The notes below the pieces were generated by a model that ran no database searches, was not told where the DNA came from, and worked only from the letters and a program-made list of their open reading frames with translations. Of a stretch of 64,000 bases of DNA, positions 53,790 through 60,931 are shown piece after piece. Origin of the DNA: Arthrobacter ruber (GTDB taxonomy: Bacteria > Actinomycetota > Actinomycetes > Actinomycetales > Micrococcaceae); contig NZ_PPTH01000013.1 in the NCBI RefSeq assembly GCF_002954225.1, positions 196,807 to 260,806 of the forward strand, written 5' to 3'. Made by a program: the position numbers and the translations under genes. The first letter of the stretch is position 1. Every line of letters begins with the position of its first letter.

Positions 53790-55297
53790 TTCCAGCACTC
53801 GACGGCCTGCTGGGCCGTATGACCATGTACCGGCTGACGCTCGCCCTGCTGCTGGTGCTGGGCGCCGAGGCCTTCGTCCTGTCGCTGGCCGGACTCCTCG
53901 CCTACACACCGGCCGAGCTCGGCGGCACGCTCGCCGCCGCCGTCGGAGGGACGATCATCGGGACGCGCCTGATGGCCCTGATCCTGCGGCTGCGGCCGCA
54001 CGGCGAGTCCTCGCTCATCACGGGCCTGATCCTGTTCCTCATCCTGTTCCCGTCGAGCACCGCCGCAGGACTGGGCGGGATCCTCGTCGCCGGCGTGGCC
54101 GCCGGCGCCTCGAAGTTCCTCCTGGCCGTCCGGGGACGCCACATCGTCAACCCCGCCGCGGCGGGCGCCGTCGTCGCCACCCTGCTCGGCGTCGGCGCGG
54201 CCGCCTGGTGGGTCGCCAACCCGTACATGCTGCCCGTCGTCGCCGTGGGGGCCGCCCTGCTCCTGTACCGGACGCGGAAGCTGTCGATGGCCGCGGTGTT
54301 CCTCGTCGTGGCCCTCGGCATCCTGCTGGTCGGCCTGGTGCAGGGCGGCATGACCGTCGTCGCCGGGCTGCAGCTCGTGCTGGCCTCCTACCCCGTCCTG
54401 TTCCTGCTCGGCTTCATGATGACCGAGCCGCTCACCCTCCCCCCGCTACGGTGGCAGCAGTGGCTCTTCGCCGCCATCGTGGCCGGGGTGTTCGCGCTCC
54501 AGCTGTCGGTGGGTCCGGTGTTCCTCGGCCCCGAGTTCGCGCTGGTCATCGGCAACACCGTGGCCTTCCTGATGGGCCAGCGGCGGGGCGTGCGGCTGGC
54601 GTTCACGGGCTCTCGGCAGCTCACGCCCACCAGCACCGAGCTCGTCTTCGCGCCGGCCAGGCCCGTGCGGTTCCGCGCCGGCCAGTACATGGAGCTGAGC
54701 ATGCCGCACCGCGGTGCTGACAGCCGCGGCAGCCGCAGGGTCTTCAGCATCACCTCCGCGCCCCAGCAGCATGACGCCGTCACCTTCGGGCTGCGCACCA
54801 CGGAGGCGGGGAGCTCCTTCAAGAAGGCCCTGCTCGACCTGCCGAAGGACGCCCGCGTCACGGGCACGGTGGTCGGGGGTGATTTCTGCCTGCCGCGCGA
54901 CCCGTCCGTCCCCCTGCTGCTCGCCGCCGGCGGCATCGGCGTGACACCGTTCATCAGCCAGCTGCGGGATCTCGCCGCGCGGGGCGAGGAGCGCGACGTC
55001 GTCCTCGTCTACGTGGTCAGGGGCGCGCAGGAGATCGCGTTCCGCGACGAGCTGTCCGACCTGGGGACGCGCGTGGTGCTCTTCCTGCCCGCGGGAGCCG
55101 ATGTGCCCCCACTGCCCGAGGGGTGGGTGCACGCGGGGTTGGAACCGACGGCGGAGGACCTCCTCGCCGCGGTGCCGGATCTTCCCGAGCGGACCGTGCT
55201 CGTCTCGGGATCGCCGCGGTTCATCGGGGACTTCCGCTCCACGGTGCGCTCGGCCGGGGTGTCGCGGGTGCGGACGGACGCCTTCCTCGGCTACTGA
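53786..55297 (+). CDS. RnfD/NqrB-like membrane domain fused to ferredoxin-NADP reductase-like domain
   Basis: A 503-aa fusion. Residues 14-265 are about eight to nine TM helices with RnfD/NqrB hallmarks: GRHIVNPAAAGAV (118-129) and MTEPLTLPP (212-220, like the MATDPVTSP signature). Residues 272-503 are an FNR-type flavoreductase: FRAGQYMEL, RRVFSIT (FAD binding, 317-323), GGIGVTPF (NAD(P) binding, 382-389) and SGSPRFI near the end. No 2Fe-2S cysteines are present. It would move electrons from NAD(P)H via FAD into the membrane part and on to the FMN lipoprotein. The ATG overlaps the apbE stop (ATGA), so the three genes are one operon. Confidence 0.87.
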   Translation: MIPALDGLLGRMTMYRLTLALLLVLGAEAFVLSLAGLLAYTPAELGGTLAAAVGGTIIGTRLMALILRLRPHGESSLITGLILFLILFPSSTAAGLGGILVAGVAAGASKFLLAVRGRHIVNPAAAGAVVATLLGVGAAAWWVANPYMLPVVAVGAALLLYRTRKLSMAAVFLVVALGILLVGLVQGGMTVVAGLQLVLASYPVLFLLGFMMTEPLTLPPLRWQQWLFAAIVAGVFALQLSVGPVFLGPEFALVIGNTVAFLMGQRRGVRLAFTGSRQLTPTSTELVFAPARPVRFRAGQYMELSMPHRGADSRGSRRVFSITSAPQQHDAVTFGLRTTEAGSSFKKALLDLPKDARVTGTVVGGDFCLPRDPSVPLLLAAGGIGVTPFISQLRDLAARGEERDVVLVYVVRGAQEIAFRDELSDLGTRVVLFLPAGADVPPLPEGWVHAGLEPTAEDLLAAVPDLPERTVLVSGSPRFIGDFRSTVRSAGVSRVRTDAFLGY

Positions 55298-55345
55298 CGC
55301 CCCGGATCGGGGGCCCGGCGTTTCACCCACCCGACCGGCACCTGC

Positions 55346-55351
55346 TAAGCT
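55346..55351 (+). promoter_or_regulatory. Candidate -10 box for tRNA-Arg
   Basis: TAAGCT, 38 nt upstream of the tRNA 5' end. No clear -35 element. Confidence 0.35.
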
Positions 55352-55388
55352 CGACGAGTCCCTAACGGGCACGGTCATCCCCGTGTTC

Positions 55389-55461
55389 GCCTTCGTAGCT
55401 CAGGGGATAGAGCGTCTGCCTCCGGAGCAGAAGGTCGTAGGTTCGAATCCTATCGAGGGCA
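55389..55461 (+). tRNA. tRNA-Arg (anticodon CCG)
   Basis: A 73-nt cloverleaf: acceptor GCCTTCG pairs with CGAGGGC; the D arm contains TAGCTCAGGGGATAGAGC; the anticodon loop CTCCGGA gives CCG, which reads the CGG arginine codon; the T arm contains GTTCGAATCC. The discriminator is A and the next bases are CCC, so the 3' CCA must be added enzymatically. Confidence 0.95.
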
Positions 55462-55483
55462 CCCGAGACTCACGCAGAGTCCA

Positions 55484-55521
55484 CCGCCGTCGGCCACCAG
55501 GCCGGCGGCGGTTCTGCTTTT
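55484..55521 (+). terminator. Terminator after tRNA-Arg
   Basis: A 12-bp stem with one G-U pair (55484-55495 with 55500-55511), a 4-nt loop, and a T-rich tail TTCTGCTTTT. It matches an intrinsic terminator and ends about 23 nt past the tRNA. Confidence 0.8.
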
Positions 55522-55580
55522 GGTAGGCTCCACAGGACGCGGCCCCGCGGGCCGCACTGGCACCGACCGGCGGGGGAAGC

Positions 55581-56303
55581 GTGGGGACGAAGGGCAGGTT
55601 CCGCCTCGGCGCCCCCGCCTCCCTCCTGACCGTGCTCATGCTCGTCCTCGCGGTGCTCGCCGCAGGCTTCATGGGTGATTTCTCGGCGGACCCCGTGGTG
55701 GATCCGTCCTCCGCCGTCGGGCAGGAGCGCACGCCCGCCCCGACGGCCCCGGCCACCTCCGAACCACTGCCCGACGGCGAGCGCCTCGAGATCGGCGGGG
55801 ACTGGGCAGTGGCGGCCCTGCTTCTCCTGGTGACCGCAGGGCTCGCGCTCCTGGTGAGGTTCCTGCTCCGGCTCCGCACCCGACGGACGGTCGAGGAGGG
55901 CCCGCTCGAACGCACGGACCTGCAGCGGCAGGACCTCCCCGCACTCGCCTCCGACGCCCTCCCCGCCTGGACGGCGGACTCGCACGCACTCCTGGCGGAG
56001 GGGACGGACACCTCCGACGCCGTCATCCGGTGCTGGCTCGCCTTCGAGCAGCTCTGCACCGCGGCGGGCACAGGGCGGACACCGGCACAGACGACGACGG
56101 ACTTCGCGACCGCCGCTGCCGCCGCCCTCGGTCTGCCCGTCCGGCCGCTGGCGACCCTCACGCGCCTGTACCAGCGGGCCCGCTTCGGCCGGGCCGGCAC
56201 CCCGCTGCCGCTCGACGACGGCGACCGGGACCTCGCGACCGCCGCCATCGAGGAGCTCGCGGCGGCCCTCCGCGCCCGTCGCACGGCCGCGGGCGCGGGA
56301 TGA
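55581..56303 (+). CDS. DUF4129-like membrane protein
   Basis: A 240-aa protein with one N-terminal TM (SLLTVLMLVLAVLAAGFMG), a Pro/Thr-rich outside loop, a second TM (WAVAALLLLVTAGLALLVRFLL) and a cytoplasmic DUF4129-type helical domain (DAVIRCWLAFEQLCTAAG ... TLTRLYQRARFG). Function unknown; DUF4129 is often genetically linked with MoxR and DUF58 proteins, as here. The GTG has a GGGGGAA site. It overlaps the next gene by 4 nt. Confidence 0.8.
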   Translation: MGTKGRFRLGAPASLLTVLMLVLAVLAAGFMGDFSADPVVDPSSAVGQERTPAPTAPATSEPLPDGERLEIGGDWAVAALLLLVTAGLALLVRFLLRLRTRRTVEEGPLERTDLQRQDLPALASDALPAWTADSHALLAEGTDTSDAVIRCWLAFEQLCTAAGTGRTPAQTTTDFATAAAAALGLPVRPLATLTRLYQRARFGRAGTPLPLDDGDRDLATAAIEELAAALRARRTAAGAG

Positions 56304-56803
56304 AGCGCTCGGCGTGGGCCATCACGGCGGTCCTGGTGGGACTCGCCGTCGCCGCAGGATGGTTCTTCGGCCTCGACAGCCGCCACGCCGTCGCGCTCGT
56401 CGGGGCGGCGCTCGCCGCCGGCGTGGCGAACGGGCTCCTCGAGGCCGTGGACGTCCGGCGGGTCGCCCTCCCCCCGCTCCCCGATCCCGTCCTGGGCCTC
56501 GCCGACCTGCAGGCCCTCGAGTTCTCGCTGGCATCGACCGACCCCGGCGCCCGCGCCGTCCTCGAGGTGCATGCCCTCGCCGAGATGGTCGCAGCGGCAC
56601 GTCCGCACGCTCCACGGAGCGATGCCCTCGTCGCCTTCACCGCGCGGTCCCGACCCCTCGCGCCGACCTCCCGCGAGCTCCGCTCCCTCGTCGACGAACT
56701 CGAACGGCTCGTCCGACCGGCGCCCGCCGTGGGCTCCTCCGCGGCACGGCCCGCAATGGACCCCTCCGCAGCACCGACCGCACACCACCAGGAGATCCCA
56801 TGA
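56300..56803 (+). CDS. Small membrane protein of the MoxR/DUF58 cluster
   Basis: A 167-aa protein with two adjacent hydrophobic segments (WAITAVLVGLAVAAGWFFG and HAVALVGAALAAGVANGLLEAV), then a helical cytoplasmic part (LADLQALEFSLAS ... LEVHALAEMVAAA) and a disordered tail. I cannot assign a family. It is coupled to both neighbours by ATGA overlaps, so it probably belongs to the same complex or pathway. Confidence 0.7.
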   Translation: MKRSAWAITAVLVGLAVAAGWFFGLDSRHAVALVGAALAAGVANGLLEAVDVRRVALPPLPDPVLGLADLQALEFSLASTDPGARAVLEVHALAEMVAAARPHAPRSDALVAFTARSRPLAPTSRELRSLVDELERLVRPAPAVGSSAARPAMDPSAAPTAHHQEIP

Positions 56804-57807
56804 CCGCCGCCGACGTCGACGGGCCTTCAGCCCCATCCTTCCCGGACCTCGGCCCCGAGGACGCGGCCCGCGTGGGCCGGGAGATCCTCGCCCGCACGGG
56901 CACCGTCGTCGTCGGCGCAGAACAGGCCCTGCGCCTGGCGCTCGCGGCCGTCCTCGCCGGCGGCCACGTGCTCTTCGAGGACCTCCCGGGGCTCGGGAAG
57001 ACCCTCGCGGCCAAGACCCTCGCGCAGGCGCTCGGCCTCGACTTCCGCCGCCTGCAGTTCACGCCGGACCTCCTGCCCTCGGATGTCACGGGGTCCTCCA
57101 TCTTCGATCCGGCGACGCGGACGTTCGAGTTCAAGCCGGGGCCGATCTTCGCGGGGCTGTTCCTCGCCGACGAGATCAACAGGACCTCCCCGAAGACGCA
57201 GTCAGCGCTGCTGGAGGCGATGGCGGAGACGCAGGTGTCGGCGGAGGGCGCCACCCTGCCGCTGCAGCGTCCCTTCCACGTGTTCGCGACGTCGAACCCG
57301 ATCGAGTTCGAGGGCACGTATCCCCTGCCGGAGGCTCAGCTGGACCGCTTCCTGGTCCGCCTGCGGTTCGGGTATCCCGGCCCGGGCGGCGAGCAGGACA
57401 TCATCGCGCGGCGCCTCGGCCGGCGGCGGGACGAGACCCGGGTGGAGAGCGTCACCACGGCGCAGGGCCTGCTGCGCTTGCAGGCCGCGGTGGAGTCCGT
57501 GGGCGTCGACGACGACGTCATCGACTACGCGGTGCGGCTCACCGCCGCCACCCGCAGCCATCCCGCCGTCGAGGTCGGCGCCTCACCGCGCGGGTCCCAG
57601 GCGCTGGTCCTCCTCGGCCGGGCCCTCGCGGTCCTCGACGGCCGCACCTTCGTCCTCCCCGAGGACGTGAAGGAGGGCGCGGTGGCGGTCCTCGCCCACC
57701 GGCTCACCCTGACGCCGTCGTCGTGGGCGCAGGGGGTGGCCCCGGAGAGGGTAGTGCGGGACGTGCTGGCCGAGGTGCCCACGCCGTCGACCGTGCCCCG
57801 TGGCTAG
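56800..57807 (+). CDS. MoxR-type AAA+ ATPase
   Basis: A 335-aa AAA+ protein with Walker A LPGLGKT (62-68), Walker B LFLADEINR (120-128), sensor 1 TSNPIEFEGTYPLPEAQLDRF and sensor 2 SPRGSQAL. MoxR proteins act as chaperones for metal or VWA-type partners. AGGAG lies 5 nt before the ATG, which overlaps the previous stop. The DUF58 gene begins within its end (8-nt overlap). Confidence 0.92.
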   Translation: MTAADVDGPSAPSFPDLGPEDAARVGREILARTGTVVVGAEQALRLALAAVLAGGHVLFEDLPGLGKTLAAKTLAQALGLDFRRLQFTPDLLPSDVTGSSIFDPATRTFEFKPGPIFAGLFLADEINRTSPKTQSALLEAMAETQVSAEGATLPLQRPFHVFATSNPIEFEGTYPLPEAQLDRFLVRLRFGYPGPGGEQDIIARRLGRRRDETRVESVTTAQGLLRLQAAVESVGVDDDVIDYAVRLTAATRSHPAVEVGASPRGSQALVLLGRALAVLDGRTFVLPEDVKEGAVAVLAHRLTLTPSSWAQGVAPERVVRDVLAEVPTPSTVPRG

Positions 57808-59182
57808 GGCCGGGACCGGCCGGTCCCCCGTCGAGGCCCTGGCGCTCATCCTGGTGCTCGTGTGCATCGTCGCGGGACTCGTCGCCGGTCGGCCCGACGC
57901 CGTCGCCCTTGCAGCACCGTTCGCCCTGCTCGCGCTCGCCGGCCGTGCCGCGCCCGGAGGCGGGGAGGAGCCTCCCGTGCGGATCTCCACCGATCCACGG
58001 ACGCAGGGCTCCCGCCTCCGCCTGCTGCTCGCACCGTCGGCAGCCGGCGGCGGGCCGTCGGGCGGCCTCGTCGCCACCACCCTGGCCGCTCCCGGGTGTC
58101 CGCCGGACGCCCTCGTCCTGAGGTCCGACGAGGAGTGTCCGCTGCTGGTGCGTGCACCGCTCTCGGGTGAGGCGGACGTCCTGTCCTACGGGGCCGCGGG
58201 CTTCACCGCGGACCTCGCGGTGTCCTCGCCCTTCGCGCCCGCCCCGCCCGTCCGCGTCAGCATCCTCCCGCCGATCGGCGAGCCCCTTGCGCGTCCCGTC
58301 TCGCGACGGCTCGTGGGCCTCGCCGGCACCCATGCATCCAGGCGCGCGGGCGACGGCGGGGAGCTGCGATCGATCGCGCCGCTGCAGCCCGGCGACGCCC
58401 TGCGGCGTATCGACTGGCGTGCCACCGCGCGCCGCTCGGCGGACCAGGACAGGCTCATGGTGCGACGCTCCTTCGCCGACGCGGAGGCGTCCGTCCTCCT
58501 CGTGGTCGACCAGGCGCACGACCTGCCGTCGTCGACCGCCGACTGGTTCACCGCCGGACCGCGCCTCTCCGCCGGATCCCTCCATACGGCACGGGCGGCG
58601 GCGACGACGGTGGCGGCGTCGTTCGTCGCGGGCGGTGACCGGGTGGGTCTCGACGACCTGTCGGGCACGCGGCGGGCGCTGCGCTCGGCCGGTGGAGCCC
58701 GGCACCTCGAGCAGATCCGCGTGCGGCTGGCAGTGACGTCCGTGGTCCCGCGACGACGACGAGGCCGGGATCCCGTGCCGCCGCAGGGCTCCGTGGTCGT
58801 GGTGTTCTCGGCGTTCCTCGATGCCGAGCCTGCGCGCCTGCTCCGCCTCTGGCACGCTCAGGGCCATCTCGTCGCCGGCGTCGACTGCGTGCCGCCGCTT
58901 GTCCACGACGCGACGACGACGGCTCAGACCCAGGCCGTGCCGCTCACGCAGCTCCGGCGTCACCTGCTCCTCGAGGACCTGGGGAAGGAGGGCATCCCGG
59001 TCTTCTCCGGTGCTTCGGCGGTCGTGGGCGTTGCGGCGGACGCCCACCTCCCGGACAGGGGCGGACCGGACCTCGAGACCGGCCTCCGCCTGATGGCCAG
59101 GCAGTCGAGTCGACACGGCGGCGGCGCTGCGCAGGGCGCTGCCCGAAGACCCGGACGCGCGGACGATGGAAGGACCCCATGA
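57800..59182 (+). CDS. DUF58 domain protein
   Basis: A 460-aa protein with two N-terminal TM helices (EALALILVLVCIVAGLVAG and AVALAAPFALLALAGR), a beta-rich domain and the DUF58 core (LQPGDALRRIDWRATARR, the conserved GD-R-IDW motif) with a VWA-like strand after it (ASVLLVVDQAHD, no complete MIDAS seen). It is the usual MoxR partner. The tail after EDLGKEG is poorly conserved. The GTG is at 57800, overlapping moxR's stop region. Confidence 0.88.
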   Translation: MARAGTGRSPVEALALILVLVCIVAGLVAGRPDAVALAAPFALLALAGRAAPGGGEEPPVRISTDPRTQGSRLRLLLAPSAAGGGPSGGLVATTLAAPGCPPDALVLRSDEECPLLVRAPLSGEADVLSYGAAGFTADLAVSSPFAPAPPVRVSILPPIGEPLARPVSRRLVGLAGTHASRRAGDGGELRSIAPLQPGDALRRIDWRATARRSADQDRLMVRRSFADAEASVLLVVDQAHDLPSSTADWFTAGPRLSAGSLHTARAAATTVAASFVAGGDRVGLDDLSGTRRALRSAGGARHLEQIRVRLAVTSVVPRRRRGRDPVPPQGSVVVVFSAFLDAEPARLLRLWHAQGHLVAGVDCVPPLVHDATTTAQTQAVPLTQLRRHLLLEDLGKEGIPVFSGASAVVGVAADAHLPDRGGPDLETGLRLMARQSSRHGGGAAQGAARRPGRADDGRTP

Positions 59183-59703
59183 GGCTGTTCCCCGCGGCGC
59201 GAGGAGCAGGGGTCGCCGCCGTGCCCGACCGCGGCGGTCTCGTCCCGTTGACCGTGGTGCGGGCGGCGACGGCGCTCACCGCGGTCCTGCTCGGCATCGT
59301 GGTGTGGAACGGGTCCGTGTGGGTCGTCGTCCCTGTCGCGGTGGCGGCGATCGCCGCTGTACTCCCGTCGATCGGCCTGATCTTCGTCTCCCTGCTGCTC
59401 CTGGTGGTGGCGTACGCGGTGAACATGCCTGCCGGGTCGCCGTGGCTCCTGGTCTTCGTGGCCGGGCTCCATGCCGTGTTCGTGCTGTACGTCCTGCTCC
59501 TGCATCTTCCGCTGCGGGGGTGGGTCAGCGTGGCCGCGGTGCGCGAACTCGTGCGGTCCTTCCTTCGCGTCCAGGCCATGGCGCAACCGATCGCACTGCT
59601 CGCGCTCTGGGTGGGCGACGCCGGGCAAAGCCTTCCGGTGGTCGCGGTGGGCGTCGCGGCGTTCTGCTGGTGGACGCTCCGGCTGGCGGTGAGGCGCCCG
59701 TAG
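59179..59703 (+). CDS. Hydrophobic membrane protein of the MoxR/DUF58 cluster
   Basis: A 174-aa protein with about five TM helices (from VVRAATALTAVLLGIVVW to SLPVVAVGVAAFCWWTLRLAV). No recognised family. GGAAGGA lies 4 nt before the ATG, and it overlaps the DUF58 stop by 4 nt, making it the last of five coupled genes. Role unknown. Confidence 0.7.
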   Translation: MRLFPAARGAGVAAVPDRGGLVPLTVVRAATALTAVLLGIVVWNGSVWVVVPVAVAAIAAVLPSIGLIFVSLLLLVVAYAVNMPAGSPWLLVFVAGLHAVFVLYVLLLHLPLRGWVSVAAVRELVRSFLRVQAMAQPIALLALWVGDAGQSLPVVAVGVAAFCWWTLRLAVRRP

Positions 59704-59864
59704 TGCGGTGTCCGTCCCGACGGATCAGGCATCGGGGAGTTCGGCCCGCCGGGAGCAGCGCGGCCCCGAGGTCACGTGGTGTGGCGGTCACGACAACCGA
59801 CGGTCGGTACGGCGATTCCCTCGAGCAGCAGTGATTCAGGACAGTTCCTGTCCGCCGGTCGTCG

Positions 59865-59870
59865 TACCGT
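59865..59870 (+). promoter_or_regulatory. Putative leaderless -10 box for the WYL regulator
   Basis: TACCGT with a 7-nt spacer before the ATG at 59878. Confidence 0.45.
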
Positions 59871-59877
59871 GGGGGGC

Positions 59878-60885
59878 ATGATCGAGACCTCGGCACGGTT
59901 GCTGCAGCTCCTCTCGCTCCTCCAGCTGAGGCGGGAGTGGACCGGCCCGGCCCTCGCGCAGCGCATGGACGTCACGGAGCGCACCGTCCGCCGGGACATC
60001 GGCAAGCTCCGCACCCTCGGCTACCCGATCAACGCGTCCCCCGGCGTCGCGGGCGGCTACCAGCTCGGCGCCGGCGCGCAGCTCCCGCCGCTCCTGCTCG
60101 ACGACGACGAGGCGCTCGCCGTCGCCATCGGCCTCACCGCCGTCACGGCCAGTCCCGTCTCCGGCGTCGGGGAGGCCTCCGTCCGTGCCCTCACCAAACT
60201 GGAGCAGGTGCTGCCGCCCCGCCTGCGTCCCCGCTTCTCGGGACTGCGCTCCGCCGTCACCCGCATGGCGGCCGCGAGCACGCCCGTCAATCCGGAGGTG
60301 CTCACCGCGTTCTCGGCGGCCATCACGGAGCGGCGGTGCGTCGCCTTCCGCTACGACCGGCACGACGGCGAGTCCTCACGACGCATCGTGGAGCCCTACC
60401 GCCTCGTGGACACCGGGAGGCGCTGGTACCTCGTGGCCTTCGACCGCTCGCGCGAGGACTGGCGGACCTTCCGCGTCGACCGCTGCCAGAGCGTCCCGGT
60501 GGCCCGCGACCGCTTCCTGCCCAGACCGCTGCCTGCGGCCGATCTCGCCGCCTACGTGCAGGAATCCATCACGCGCTCGCCCTACTCCTACGACGCCGTC
60601 ATCCGGTTCCACGCACCGCTGCACGAGCTGGAGTCACGTGTCCCCTCCAGCACGGGCACCCTCGAGGCCGACGGCGAGCACGCGACACTGCTCCGGGCCG
60701 GCTTCGATTCGCTCGACTTCCCCCTCGCGTACCTGGCGAGCTGGGACGTCGACTTCGAGGTCCTCGAGCCGGCCGAGATGCGCGAGCGTGCCGTCGTCGT
60801 CGCCGACCGCCTCCGCCGGTCGGCGGGTACTCCCGCCGCCGCACACACGGGCGCCGCCGTCGACCAGGAGCCCAGCCCTCGGTGA
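59878..60885 (+). CDS. WYL-domain transcriptional regulator
   Basis: A 335-aa regulator: an N-terminal HTH (MIETSARLLQLLSLLQLRREWTG start region, VTERTVRRDIGKLRTLGY, DeoR/HTH_11-like), then a WYL domain (AFRYDRHD ... GRRWYLVAFDRSREDWRTFRVDR) and a WCX C-terminal extension. WYL domains bind nucleic-acid or nucleotide ligands. The ATG at 59878 is preceded by a TACCGT box, and the residues upstream in frame are not conserved-looking. The next gene, hrpA, could be a target but that is only adjacency. Confidence 0.88.
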   Translation: MIETSARLLQLLSLLQLRREWTGPALAQRMDVTERTVRRDIGKLRTLGYPINASPGVAGGYQLGAGAQLPPLLLDDDEALAVAIGLTAVTASPVSGVGEASVRALTKLEQVLPPRLRPRFSGLRSAVTRMAAASTPVNPEVLTAFSAAITERRCVAFRYDRHDGESSRRIVEPYRLVDTGRRWYLVAFDRSREDWRTFRVDRCQSVPVARDRFLPRPLPAADLAAYVQESITRSPYSYDAVIRFHAPLHELESRVPSSTGTLEADGEHATLLRAGFDSLDFPLAYLASWDVDFEVLEPAEMRERAVVVADRLRRSAGTPAAAHTGAAVDQEPSPR

Positions 60886-60931
60886 ACGCCCGCCTGCGGT
60901 CCGGCGCGAGCAACTAGACTTGCAGGCAACC

